From NCBI RefSeq assembly GCF_014066305.1, contig NW_023501044.1, positions 496,001 through 560,000 of the forward strand: a stretch of 64,000 bases of DNA. Direction: 5' to 3'. This DNA comes from Letharia columbiana (Eukaryota > Ascomycota > Lecanoromycetes > Lecanorales > Parmeliaceae). Position numbers and translations under genes: made by a program. Position 1 is the stretch's first letter, and every line of letters begins with the position of its first letter. Below, piece by piece: positions 48,769 through 62,140 of the stretch. The notes beneath the pieces were generated by a model that saw only the letters and a list, made by a program, of their open reading frames with translations, was not told the DNA's origin and searched no databases.

Positions 48769-51186
48769 AGATAGAATTAAGCTTAAAAATCTTAAATTTA
48801 TATATATAGCTAATTATAAATTTAAGTTCTATACGCTTTTTAATTAGATCGACTAAGTTAACCCGATAATTCTTTCGCGTTTCTCTTATTAAAAATTTAT
48901 ATATAAAAGTTTTATACTTTAAAGTACTTAGCTTATAATATATATAGTTACTTTATAATTTCTTAAATTATAAGAGCTTATTTTACGCTTTTTAACGCTA
49001 TAAAAATTATAAAGTTTAATCTACTATTAATAAATTAAATAAATATTTAAATATAATAGTTATAGTAGTTATATTAGACGTATTTCAAAATTAAATAATA
49101 ATTCTTTTATCTATTTATATAATTATTCTTCTTCTATTATTCTATTAATTCTATTAATTTTATTAATATAAATATAATTATCTTCGATATCTCTCTCGCT
49201 TAAAGATTACTTAATATTTTAGATATATATATCTTTTTTATTTGTCTCTTAGAGTCTCTATTAATACTCTTAAATTATCTCTTAATAAATTTATTATTAT
49301 TAATAATCGAGGTCGTAAGCGAGCTTAATAGCTATCTATTACTACTTATAAACATATTAAAAGATTTTTAAAAAGAGTCTTAAATAAATATATTCTTTTC
49401 TATATACTTCTTTTAAGCTAGCGATAATATCTTTTAATCTAGCGATACTATCTCTTAAAACGCGTCTTTCTCTCTCTATTTATTCTTTATTACTTTATTT
49501 TAAAATCTCTTAATATATATTAAATTCTAAATATTATTAAAAAGAAGCTTCTAAAAATATAATAATTATATTAAATATATTCGAGATCGAATAATAATTC
49601 TTTTATCTATTTATATAATTATTCTTCTTTTATTATTCTATTAATTCTATTAATTTTATTAATATAAATATATTTACTTTTAATACTCTCTTGTATTTAA
49701 TTAAATAAGAGAAGAATCTATAATAGATAAATATAAAGAATATTATAAAGAATATTATAAAGATAATTATTAATAGTAATAATATAATAGATTTATTCTT
49801 TATAATCTTATATTAATTTATTTAATTAGTATAAGAGAAGTTAATATAATAGACGAATATAAAGAATATTATAAAGAAATTAAGCAATAATAAGATTTTT
49901 AATATTAAGAATACGACTTAGCTCTTTAAGATCTTATATTATATACTCTTTATAATTTTATATTAAATTATTATTTAATAAGCGAAGAATATTATTATAA
50001 TTTAATTTATTATTCTTATTATATTAAGAAGTAAGAGAAGAAACTATAATAGATAAATACGGAGAATACTATAGAGAATATTATGGAGAATACTATAAAG
50101 AATATTACGAAGAAATTAAGCGATAATAAAATTATTATTATTAAGAATACGACTTAGCTCTTTAAGATTTTATATTATATTTTTATATTAAATTATTACT
50201 TAATTAACTACTTAGCTATATAACTTAATTTAATACTCTATTATAAAAAGAAAAGTAAAAGAAGAAACTATAATAGATAAATGCGAAGAATATTACGAAG
50301 AAACTAAGCGATAATAAGATTATTATTATTAAGAATACGACTTAGCTCTCTAAGATCTTCATATTATATACTCTCTATAATTTTATATTAAATTATTACT
50401 TAGTAAGCGAAGAATATTACTATAACTTAATTTATTATTTCTATTATATTAAAAAGTAAGAGAAGAAACTATAATAAATAAATATAGAAAATATTACGAA
50501 GAATATTATAGAAGAATATTACGAAGAAATTAAGCGATAATAAAATTACTTATTATTAAGAATACGACTTAGCTCTCTAAGATTCTACGTTATATACTCT
50601 TTACGATTTTATATTAAATTATTATTTAGTAAGCGAAGAATATTACTATAACTTAGTTTATTATTTCTATTATATTAATATAATATATTACTATAATAAC
50701 GTTATAAGAGAAGAATCTACTATTATAGTTAATTAAATCTCTATAAAAGAAATATCGAACGATATATATTTAGATAAATTAAAATTATTCGATATCTATA
50801 GCTATTTTATTATTCGAAAGATTTTACTACGATAGAAGATATTATAAAATTCATATTACTAATTAATACGTTATCTTTATTTCTTTTTAATATTTTAATA
50901 CTTCTTATTATAAGAATATAGTCTTTCTCTATTTTTTATAGATAATTATTATAAATTAATTCTTTATACTCGATATATCTTTCTAATTAAATCTTAGCGT
51001 ACCTCTCTCTTTATATATATATATCTATATATTATATAGATTAAATTAATTTTATAATAGTAAAAGTAGATTAAAAACGTATAGTAAGCGATTAGAGTTT
51101 GATTTAACTTAGAGCTAGGGCTAAAATTCGATTTAACTTAGAAAAATCCAACTTTATAAATTTAATTTATAGGTCTTTACTTATAG
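48767..51186 (-). mobile_element. A-family repeat A7
   Basis: Head truncated at the poly(A) run; ends 'tataggtctttacttatag'. It holds at least four internal units with 'aagaatacgacttagctct' markers (near 49,910, 50,145, 50,330 and 50,560). Strongly mutated. Confidence 0.85.
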
Positions 51187-52180
51187 GAGTATAACGCAAC
51201 AATCCAATACTGCTTAGAAAGAGGCAACAAACCATCCTATTTCGTCACCGAAATTGATTGCTAATTCTACCAACAGCAGGCCAAAATCTTTCAAGACCGA
51301 GCGACCTACATATGTCAAGAATGGGCTAGATAAGAGGCAGCCTTACGAGTCATTCAGCCAGTCACTCAATCAGCACTACCTACCCCTCCAGCTCAGCAAT
51401 CCACTCAGTTAATCACTCAGCCAGCCACTCAGTTAGTCACTCAGTCAGAGCACTCAGTTAAATAAGAGAAGAACACTGCGAAGAACATTGCGGAGACAGT
51501 CAGCAGCACCGATAACACAACAGGTCTACTCTCCACGATCTCACACCAGCCCGATACTCAGCAAGAGGAGGAACCACTACAACCGGCAAATGCGGAGAAC
51601 ACTACGGAGAAACCAAGCGGCAGCAAGGCCCCCAGCACCAAGAACACGGCTCAGCTCTCCACAATCCCACGTCATATGCTCTCCACGGTTCCACGTCAAA
51701 CCACCACTCAGCAGGCGGAGAACGACACTACAATTTGGCCTGCTATCTCCACATGCCTAGGCAATATCATATTGTGGTACATCACTACAATGAGCACACA
51801 AGAGAAGGATCTACTGCGTCGATCACAGCCAATTGGACCTCTGATGCAAGGGTCACCTATCGAACGATGCATATTTGGACGAATTGAAACCGTTCGATGT
51901 GTTGCTCCGACAGTTATTTCATTATTCAAAAGTTTTCATTTCAGTAGGAGATTTCGTGGGATGCACACCACTAATTAGCCCGGTGTCTCCACTCCTTTCC
52001 GATTTTTCGAAAAGCATGCGTGCATGTTTCTTGCCATGAGGACATGGCATTTCTCTGTTTTTTGTGGGCAATTGTCATGAGATGCCTCAGGGATACTCAT
52101 AGGGCCACTAGCGTAGGCTTGGCACCGCACATATCTGCCTGCAGATCACATAGATAATTAACATCTTTTACACCACATAT
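51187..52180 (+). pseudogene. GC-rich diverged relative of the A-family interior, with a broken frame
   Basis: It follows A7 in the same sense but is almost unmutated and only partly similar. One plus-strand frame runs from about 51,192 for some 250 codons, broken by three TAA codons (51,262-51,264, 51,328-51,330 and 51,451-51,453); each fits a CAA-to-TAA change. Before the first two breaks it reads YCLERGNKPSYFVTEID and QDRATYICQEWAR; then come Thr/Gln/Ser-rich text with TQ repeats and one copy of the A-family unit (QPANAENTTEKPSGSKAP, STIPRHMLSTVP). The first part is absent from the other A copies. It may be the protein of a fuller parent element. Family not recognised. The A terminus is missing on the right. 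Confidence 0.55.
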
Positions 52181-52194
52181 ATATATAAGTTACA

Positions 52195-52525
52195 TTATAA
52201 TAATTCCTTAATAGCGATCTTTAATAAGCGATATTTATATTTTATATATTTAAAGAATTTTAAGACTAAATTTTAAGAATTTATTATATTCGAAAAATAT
52301 AAATTAGAATCTATAATTTAAAAAAAAAAAAAAATTTAATAAAAGATAGTAAAATTATTAAATAATTAAAAGTAAAGAAAAAGATTTTAATAGCTATAAA
52401 CGTTAATTTATTTATTTATAATATTTAATTAATTAGCGTAGCGAACTTAAATTTATAATTCTTAATATATATAAATTAAAGATTTTCTAACTTAGTTTTA
52501 TCTTATTCTATTATATATATAAATA
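52195..52525 (+). repeat. B-family fragment, plus orientation
   Basis: Single subunit from 'gcgatctttaataagcgata' to the 'cttattctattatatata' terminus. The agtaaaggcc end is missing. Confidence 0.65.
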
Positions 52526-52595
52526 AAATTAAAAAACTTAATTCTCTTATAATGTTTTCTCTTATCGAAAACTCTTTATTAGATTTTTATATATA

Positions 52596-53300
52596 TTAAT
52601 ATATATAATAGAATAAGATAGAGTTAAATTAAAAAAATTTTAAATTTATATATAAAGCTAATTATAAATTTAGCTTTATTACGCTTTTTAATTAAACTAA
52701 TTAATTTAGCTTACTAGCTCTCTTAAGTCTTCTTATTAAAATAATAAATATATATTTTTTAATTCTAAAATAACTTTTTAATCTTTTACTTAAATTTTTA
52801 TATTTTAATTTTAAGTTATAGAGCGTATTTTATAGTTTTAAAAGACTTAAGAATTATAAAATTTAATCTTCTAATTAATTTAAGATAAGAAATTTAAATA
52901 TTATTTATTAAAGATCGCTTATTAAATTTATTAATAGCTTTAATTAAAAAATAGATATATATTATTTAATTTTAGAATAAAGACTTTTATTTTCTTTTAA
53001 AAATTATTATTTTCTTTTTTATATTATAAAGAGTAATTAGCGCTTTTTAATAGTAAAATAATTATTTAAAGATAAGAAATTTAAATATTACTTATTAAAG
53101 TTTATTTATTAAATTTATCGATAGTTTTAATTAATAAAAAAATATTATTAAATTTTAAAAAGACTTTTTTATTTTCTATTTAACTTTATTAATTTTTTCT
53201 TTAAATTATAAAGAATATCTTATACTTTTAAATAAAAAAAGAATAATAAAATTTAATCTTATAGTTATCTAAAGATAAGAAATTTGAAGATCGCTTCTTT
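52596..53300 (-). repeat. B-family repeat, minus orientation, with three subunits
   Basis: Starts attaatatatataatagaat. Three successive subunits can be told apart by their 'gataagaaatttaaat'-like blocks (about 52,885, 53,075 and 53,275), one more than in other B copies. It ends without the agtaaaggcc terminus. Strongly mutated. Confidence 0.6.
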
Positions 53301-53631
53301 AAAACTCGTATAATCTATTAAGAATATTCTTTTAATATAGACTTAAATATTTAAGTAATAATAGTTTTAATAAAGATCGAAATTATTTCACTTCGTTTTT
53401 AATTCGAACTTATTAATCTTTCTTATTAAAAAATCGTAAAATCGTAAAATTATAAAAGTTATAAAAATTATAAAGATTCTATAAATCGTAATAATCGTAA
53501 AGATTGTAATTAGAATAAAAAACTATAAGAGCTATTAGAAATTAACTTCTTAGTAATTATATTAAAATTAATTTAAAATTAATTTAATTCTTAAAAAATT
53601 TATTATTAATATAATCTTTTTTTTCTATTAA
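53301..53631. other. AT-rich DNA with a short 'atcgtaaa' run, no gene
   Basis: A degenerate 8-10-bp repeat (aatcgtaaa drifting to attataaa) covers about 53,432-53,505. Nothing else is visible. Confidence 0.6.
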
Positions 53632-54205
53632 TAACGAGTAAAGATTTATAAATTAAATTTATATATATATTTTTTTAATTAGAGCTATCGAGTAAATTTA
53701 ATAAGCGATCTTTAATAAGCGATATTTAAATTCTATACTTTTAAAGAATTATTAAATTAAATCTTAGAACTTTTTTATTTTTAAAAAGCGTAAGCTATAG
53801 ACTATAATTTAAAAAAAAGTAAATTTTTTTAATAGAAAACAATTTTAAATTTAAATGATATACTTATTTTTTTTATAATTCGATTACGGCTATCGAGCGA
53901 ACTTTAATAAGTAATATTTTAACTTCTTATCGTTTAATAATTAAAAGATCGAATATAAAAAAAATTAAATTATTAAGACGCGTAATCTATATTCTATAAT
54001 TTAAAAAAAATCTTAAAGTTTTAATAGTAGATAGTAAAGTTATTAAAGGTTAAGAGTAGAGTAAGAGATTTTAATAATTACGAACGTTAATTTATTTACC
54101 CGCGATATCTAATTAAAAAGCGTAGATCTATCGAGTTTATAATTAACTATATATATAAATTTAAGATTTTTAAGCTTTACTCTATCTTATTTTATTATAT
54201 ATTAA
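53632..54205 (+). repeat. B-family dispersed repeat
   Basis: Starts acgagtaaagatttataaat, has two subunits, and ends 'tatcttattttattatata'. It meets an inverted head at 54,206, again forming a small head-to-head palindrome. Confidence 0.75.
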
Positions 54206-54558
54206 TATATATAATAGAATAAGATAAAGCTAAATTAGAAAATCTTAAATTTATATATATAGTTAATTATAAATTTAAGTTCGCTACGCTCTTTAATTAA
54301 ATTAACTAATTTAGCTTAATAATTCTCTTATATTTTCTTATTAAAGATTTATATATAAATGTTTTATATTTTAAAGTATTTAGCTTATAATAAATATAAT
54401 AATTTAATAATTTCTTAAATTATAAAACTCGCTTTCTACTTTTTAACTCTAGAAAAATTAGAAAGTTTAATTTACTATTTATAAAATAAAATAGTATTTA
54501 AATAGAGTTATAATAAACGCATTTAGAATTAAATTTTTTTTTTATTTATTTATAAGTT
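54206..54558 (-). repeat. A-family head fragment, minus orientation
   Basis: Begins atatataatagaataagata and follows the A order through the 'aaagtatttagcttataata' and 'aactcgctttctac' blocks, then stops before the array. A C-element fragment follows at once. Confidence 0.7.
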
Positions 54559-54566
54559 TAAACTTA

Positions 54567-54742
54567 CTAGTCGAAAAGATATAATATATTTTATAAAATA
54601 TTTTATATTAAGTAATATTATATTATACTCGAATATAATATAAATAAAGTTAAATATTATATTATTTTTCTAATATAGATTTAATATCTTAATGAGATAT
54701 ATTACGATATAGTAGCTTTATAATATTATATTATAATATAAT
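54567..54742. repeat. C element fragment (left end)
   Basis: Opens with cttactagtcgaaaagatat and matches the first 170 bp or so of C copy 1 (4,400-4,575), then is cut by the start of A8. Confidence 0.7.
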
Positions 54743-57700
54743 AAGTAAAGACTTATAAATTAAATTTATAAAGTTAAATTTTTCTAAGTTAAATTAAATT
54801 TTAATTCTAGCTCTAAGTTAAATCGAACTTTAATCGCTTACTATACGTTTTTAATCTACTTTTACTATTATAAAATTATTTAATCTATATAATATATAGA
54901 TATATATATATAAAAAGAGACGCGTTAAGATTTAATTAGAAAGATATATTAAGTATAAAGAATTAATTCGTAATAATTATTTATAAAAAATAGAGAAAGA
55001 CTATATTCTTATAATAAGAAGTATCAAAATATTAAAAAGAAATAAAGATAACGTATTAATTAGTAGTATAAATTCTATAATATCTTCTATCGTAGTAAAA
55101 TTTTTCGAATAATAAAATAGCTATAGATATCGAATAATTTTAATTTATTTAAATATATATCGTTTAATATTTCTTCTATAGAGATTTAATTAACTATATT
55201 TATCGTAGTAGATTCTTCTCTTATAACGTTATTATAATAATATACTATATTAATATAATAGAGATAATAGATTAAGTTATAGTAATATTCTTCGCTTACT
55301 AAGTAATAATTTAATATGAAATCGTAGAGAGTATATAACGTAGGATTTTAGAGAGCTAAGTCGTATTCTTAATACTAAAAATCTTATTACCGCTTAATTT
55401 CTCCGTAGTATTCTTCGTATTTATCTATTATAGTTTCTTCTTTTACTTCTTCTTTTATAGAGTATTAGATTAAGTAGCTAGCTAAGTAATTAATTAAGTA
55501 AATAACTAATATAACGTGAAATCTTAGAAGAGCTAAGCCGTATTCTTAACGATAGTAACTTTATTATCGCTTTTTAATTTCTCCGTAGTATTCTTCGTAT
55601 TTATCTATTATAATTTCTTCTTTTACTTTTTCTCTTATAGAGTAATAGATTAAGTAATTAGCTAAGTAACTAACTAAGTAAATAACTAATATAATATAAA
55701 ATCTTAAAGAGCTAAGCCGTATTTTTAATGATAATAATCTTATTACTACTTAGTTTCTCCGTAATATTCTTCGCATTTATCTATTATAGTTTTTTCTCTT
55801 ATTTCTTCTTTTATAGAATATTAGATTAAGTAATTAGCTAAGTAATTAATTAAGTAAATAATTAATATAATATAGAATCTTAAAGAGTTAAGCCGTATTC
55901 TTAATGATAATAATCTTATTATCGCTTAGTTTCTTCGTAATATTCTTCGTATTTATCTATTATAGTTTCTTCTCTTACTTCTTTTTTTATAGAGTATTAA
56001 ATTAAGTAACTAGCTAAGTAGTTAATTAAGTAAATAATTAAGTAATTAGTTAATAATTTAATTAAGTAAATTACTAAGCTAATAGAGTAGATAGTATTAA
56101 TTAAGCGACTAATCGAGTATCGCTAGCTTAAAAATATATAGAGAAAGACGATAGCTATAAATTCGTTCGGGCTTTTTTAGCTTTTTAACGCGTTTATAAG
56201 TAATAGTAGATAGCTATTAAACTCGCTTACGGTCTTATTAGTCTACTGACCGAAAAGGTATAGAATATTCCATGGGATATTCCATATCAAGTGATACCAC
56301 ACCGTACCCGGGTATGGTATGAATAGAATCGAATACCATACCATTTTTCTGATATGGGTTCAGGATCTTGGCGGGATATCCCACGGTATGGTATATCTGT
56401 GGTATTATATCATGGAATGATATATGTATGAGATATCCCCACTGAGATTTCTATATTTAGAAGTATAAGTAACTATTCTAATCATCATTCTAACCAACCA
56501 TAGCTACTACTATCATCTACCATGACTGTTACTATCATGGCTGCCACTACCATGGCTACCTACCATGGCTGCCCCTACCATGGCTACCACTACCAATGCC
56601 TGCCACTACCATGATTACCCCTACCATGACTGCCCCTACCATAGCCACCCCTATTATGGCTACCACTACCATAGCTATCACTACCATAACTACTACTACC
56701 ATGGCTACTACCATATAATAGTAGGCTATTTCAGTAATAAATAGTGGTAGCCATAATAGTGGTAGCCATGATAGTGGTAGCTATTAGAATGTCAGGTATG
56801 TGATGTGTAGAACGAACGGATCAATTCTCCAGAAGCTCTCCGGGGCCAGGTTCTAAATATAGTACAAAATCAGATAACTGGAAAACATGGTGGCTGGGAT
56901 GCGCGGGGGCCATATTTCGATGATAGGCATGATAGTGGTAGGCATGGTAGTGGCAGGCATGATAGTGGCAGGCATAATAGTGACAGGCATTGGTAGTGAT
57001 AGCCATGGTAGGGGCAGCCATGGTAGGTAGCCATAATAGTGGCAGCCATGGTAGTAGTAGCTATTATGTCGGATTTATCGAATAAATATATCTAAATATA
57101 GAAATTCCAGTCGGGATATCCCATACATATACCATTTCATAATATGATACCACAGATATATTATATCGTGGGATATTCCATTAAGATTCCATATTATATC
57201 AGATATGGAATCATATAAATCTTAATAATCTATATTATATTAGAGTATGATATGATAGATTAATATTTCATATCATATTATATCTTTTCGGCTAGTACTT
57301 ATTACTAGTAGTAGCGAATTTATTAAGAGATAATTTAATTAAGAGCGTTAGTAGAGGCTCTAAGAGATAAGTAAAAGAGATATATATATCTAAAGCGTTT
57401 AGTAACGTTTTCGCGAGAGGTATCGAGAACGATTATATTTATATTAGTAGAATTAATAGAATTAATAAAGTAATAAAAGAATAATAATTATATAAATAGA
57501 TGAAAAGATTATTATTTAATTTCGAACGCGTTTAATATAACTATTATACTTAAATATCTATTTAATTTACTAAAAGTAAACTAAACTTTATAATTTTTAT
57601 ATCGTTAGAAAGCGTAAATTAAGCTTTATTATTTACGAAATTATAAAGTAACTATATTTATTATAAGCTAAGTATCTTAAAGTATAAGACTTTTATATAT

Positions 57701-57848
57701 AAACTTTTAATAAGAAGATATAGAAGAGTTATTAAATTAATTTAGTCGATTTAATTAAAGAGCGTAGTAATTCTAAATTAATAATTAATTATATATATAA
57801 ATTTAAGATTTTATAACTTAGCTCTATCTTATTCTTTTATATATATTA
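54743..57848 (+). mobile_element. A-family repeat A8, split by a C element
   Basis: Starts 'ataagtaaagacttataaat' and ends 'cttattcttttatatatatt'. Unit markers stand near 55,345, 55,530, 55,705 and 55,885, giving a regular spacing of about 180 bp. The C element at 56,253-57,303 interrupts the block after the array; outside it the A order continues. Without the insert the element would be about 2.05 kb. Confidence 0.85.
56253..57303. mobile_element. C element, copy 2 (little mutated, nested in A8)
   Basis: Inverted ends TACTGACCGAAAAGGTATAG and, on the other strand, TACTAGCCGAAAAGATATAA. The flanks share CTTATTA. The centre contains degenerate 15-bp repeats in two blocks: one built on taccatggctgccac (56,500-56,710) and an inverted one built on ggcatgatagtggca (56,925-57,060). 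Much CpA and TpG is kept, so it is younger than the A8 copy it entered. A minus-strand frame at 56,821-57,021 (66 codons, HYHACHYHA repeats) is a product of the minisatellite. No transposase. Confidence 0.8.
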
Positions 57849-59731
57849 ATATATATATAAAATATTCTAATTAAAATTTCTATATTTATAAAATAATCTA
57901 ATTAAGATATATAGAATATATTTATTCTTTTTTATTAAGAGAGAGAGAATATAAAGAGTAATTTAATATAGCTATTTATCTTCTTATTAATAATAATAAT
58001 TAAAATAATAATTAAAACTATAAGCGTCTTTAATCTTCTTTTTAAAATTATAATATAAAAAAATATTCTAAATTTTAAATCTTTAAATATTATAAAAATA
58101 AGATTCTATAATTATCTTTATTTATATATTTATCTTAACGCGTTAAATAAGCTTAATAGACTTTATATTTATTTTTCTCTTAAACTCTTTATTACTCTTC
58201 TATTCTACTTTATTATTATAATTCTTTTAAATATCTTAAATCTATCTTTATCTAATTAAATTTATTAACTATTTATAAATAAATTCGCTTTTTAAATTAT
58301 TTTAAATCTCTTTATCGAGACTAGATTTATTATTATTAATTCTCTCTAATTATAAATTTATTAATTATCTCTTTATATATTATAAAGTATTAGTAATATA
58401 TCTTAATAAACTTATAAATATTAAATTTATTAAAATATTTTTTATAAGTTTATTATCTTTATTTATATAATTATTATAGTTATTAATTAAATTTATATAT
58501 AAAGTATTATTAACTCTTTTAATTTAATTTAATATATTAAAATCTTCTTTAAAATTAAATATAATATATTTAAACTTATTTTCTTAATATTTTATATAAA
58601 AAATTATTATTAAAGTATAAAATATTATTAATAAATAATACTTTTAAATATTATAATATCTTTTAATTATTAAAAAATATTACTTATATATAATAATCTT
58701 CGCGAGAGAATAAAATTTTTTATAAGCTATTTAAGCGACTATAGCGTATTTAAATTTTAATTTCTTTTATTATTTTAAAATTTTAAAATTTATTAAATTA
58801 TTAAAAGAAGCTTTATAAAGATTAGAAATAAGATTATAATTAAAATAATAATTAGAAGATTTATTATTTCTTTTATATTATTAAAATTAATTATATTTAT
58901 TCTTATTATCTAAATTTTTAATTTTTAATTCTATTATTTAATTAAGCGTATTTTTATTTCATTAATTTATTCGCTAAACGCTTTATAATTAATTATTAAT
59001 ATTAATATCTTAATATTTTTAAAATATTTTTATAAGCGCTTTCTAATAAATCTTCGCTTATAATTATTTTTTAATATTAATCCTTTAATTAAATTAAGAG
59101 TTTATTTTCTTTAATTTTATATTATTATAATTTAAATATAAAAGTATAATTTATTTATATAGATAGTTTAAATCGAATTAAATTCAATTATAATAAATAA
59201 TTAATTTTTTATAAATCGTCTTTAAAAAATTAAAAAATTCTTTTTCTAAAAAACTCTCTTTCTTTTTAATTTTTTAAGCTTTTTATATATATAATTAAAT
59301 AGATAATTATAAATATTAAAGATATAATAAATTATAATTTTCTTTTCTTTATTTATTAATTTTATTAATTTATAATAAGATCTAATAAATTAAATTAAAA
59401 ATTAAATTTATTAAAAATTAATTAAAAATTATTTAAACGTCTAAATTATAATTTCTATTTATAATTATTTTTTTCTATTTAATCTTAAATAGATAGTTAA
59501 TTTTTTTTTAAAGTATATAATATTAATATAAAGAAGTAGAGGGAAGATTAATATCTAATAAAATAAATTTCAATAAATCTTAATATTCTAAAAGAGCTTA
59601 AAAGAGCGTTTTTAATAATTTTTTTAAAAGATTTATATTTATCTAATATTAAAATATTTTTATTTCAAAATTATTTAATTTATAATATAAAAAAAATCTC
59701 TTTACGCTAATCGCTAATATTAATATATATA
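57849..59731. other. AT-rich RIP-type DNA, no gene
   Basis: Nothing recognisable in 1.9 kb. Confidence 0.6.
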
Positions 59732-62140
59732 ACAAGTAAAGGCCCATGAATTAAATTCATGGAGTTGGATTTTTTCAAGTCAAATGGAGTTGGATTTTTT
59801 TAAGTTAAATGAAATTTTAGCCCTAGCCCTAAGTTAAATCGAACTCTAATCGCTTACTATACGTTTTTAACCTACTTCTATCACTACGAAATTAATTTAA
59901 TCTATATAGTATATAGACATATATATACGGAGAGAGGCGCGCTAAGGCCTAATTAGGAAGGTATAATAATTGCTTATAAAAAAAAGAGAAAGGCTATATT
60001 CTTATAATAAGAAGTATCGAAATATCGGAAAGAAATAGAGACAACGTATTAATTAGTGGTGTGAATCCCACAATATCTCCTACCGCAGTGAAATTTTTCG
60101 AATAATGAAATAGCTGTAGACATCGGACGGTTTCAATTCGTCTAAATATGCATCGTTCCGGAGTAATGATTTGATGTGGAACCGTGGAGAGCATATAACG
60201 TGGGATCTTGGAGAGCTGAGCCGTGTTCTTGGTGCTGAGGGCCTTATTGCCACTTGGTTTCTCCGCAGTGTTCTCTATAGTGTTCTCCGCAGTGTTCTCC
60301 GCATTTGCCTGTTGTAGTTTCTTCTCTTACTCCTTAATGCAGTGAGGATAATAGGCTAAGTTACAGTAGTATTCTCCGCTTGCTAAGTAATAATTTGATA
60401 TAAAATCGTAAAGAGTATATAACGTGGGATCTTGGAGAGCTAAGCCGTGTTCTTAGTGCTAGAAGCCTTATTGCCGCTTAATTTCTCCGTAGTATTCTCC
60501 GCATTCGCCTATTATAGATTCTTCTCTTACTTCTTCTCTTATAGAGTATTAGACTAAGTAGCTAGCTAAGTAGCTAACTAAGTAAATAACTAATATAATA
60601 TGGGATCTTGGAGAGCTAAGCCGTGTTCTTGACGATGGTGGCCTTATTACCGCTTAGTTTCTCCGTAGTATTCTCCGCATTTACCTATTATAGTTTCTTC
60701 TCTTACTTCTTAATATAGTGGGGATAACAGACTAAGTTACAGTAGTATTCTCCGCTTATTAAGTAATGATTTAATATAGAACGATTAAGTTATAGTAGTA
60801 TTCTCCGCTTACTAAGTAATAATTTAATATAGAACCGTAAAGAGTATATAACGTGGAATCTTAGAGAGCTAAGCTGTATTCTTGACGATAATAGCCTTAT
60901 TGCCGCTTAATTTCTCCGTAGTATTCTCCGCATTTGCCTATTGTAGTTCCTTCTCTTACTTCTTAATATAGTAAAGATAATAAATTAAGTTATAGTGATA
61001 TTCTCCGCTTACTAAGTAATAATTTAATGTGAAATCGTAGAGAGTATATAACGTGGGATCTTAGAGAGCTGAGCCTATTCTTAGTGCTAAGAGCTTTATT
61101 ATCGCTTAGTTTCTCCGTAGTATTCTTCGTATTCGCCTACTATAGTGACTTCTCTTACACTAATTAAGTGGATTAATATAAGATTATAAAGAGTAAGTCT
61201 ATTATGTTACTGCTGCTGATAACTATCTTCGTAATATTCTCCGTAGTATTCTCCATATTCGCCTATTATAGATTCTTCTCTTATTTAACTAAGTGCGAGA
61301 GTATCGAGAGTAAATATATTTATATTAATGAAATTGATAGAATTAATAGAATTAATAGAATTAATAGAATTAATAGAATTAATAGAATAATAAAAGAAGA
61401 ATAATTACATAAATAGATGAAAGGATTATTATTTAATCTCGGACGCGTTTAGTATAATTATAATATTTAAATATTAGTTTAATCTATCTATCGCTAACTT
61501 AGAAGGAGTATATAGGAGAGAATATATCCGTTTAGGCTCTTTTTAAGAGTCTTTTAACGTATTTATAAGCAGTAGTAAATAGCTATTAAGCTCGCTTACG
61601 GCCTCGATTATTAGTAGTAACGAATTTACTAAGAGATAGTTTAAGGGCGTTAGTAAGAGGCTCTAATTAGGCGAGGGGTATCGAAGACGATTATATTCAT
61701 ATTAGTAAAATTAATAGAATTAATAGAATTAATAGAATTAATAGAATTAATAGAATAATAAAAGAATAATAAATAGATGAAAGGATTATTATTCGATCTC
61801 GAATACGTCTAATATAACTATCATAATTATTATATTTAAATATTCATTTAATTTACTAATAGTAGATTAAACTTCATTATTTTTATAGCGTTAGAAAGCG
61901 CACACTAAGCTCTATAATTTACGAAATTATAAAATAATAGTATTCGTAGAGAGCTGGTTATTTCAGAGGGAAAGACTTCTATATATAGATTTTTATAGAT
62001 TTTTAATAATTGCGGACGCTAATTTATTTACCCGCGGTGTCTAATTAAAAAGCGTAGATTTAATAAATTAATAATTAACTATATATATAAATTTAAGATT
62101 TTCTAATTTAGCTCTATCTTATTCTATTATATATACTAAT
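59732..62140 (+). mobile_element. A-family repeat A9 (mosaic of mutated and unmutated parts)
   Basis: Starts acaagtaaaggcccatgaat, where a perfect palindrome ccatgaatttaattcatgg can be read on the opposite strand, and ends 'tattctattatatatact'. Five or more units follow (markers near 60,195, 60,430, 60,615, 60,855 and 61,050). The first few hundred bases are duplicated ('ggagttggatttttt' at 59,760 and 59,785). About 60,040-60,330 is nearly unmutated while later units carry progressively more changes. A 9-bp 'aatagaatt' run lies at 61,336-61,387 and another at about 61,710-61,755. Confidence 0.85.

Noticed and set aside
59732..59770. Helitron 3' end: a perfect hairpin (ccatgaatttaattcatgg) about 10 bp from the terminus
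   Set aside because: The terminus reads CTTTACTCG or CTTTACTTG, not CTRR, and no Rep/helicase trace was found. The hairpin is reported, but the class is left open.
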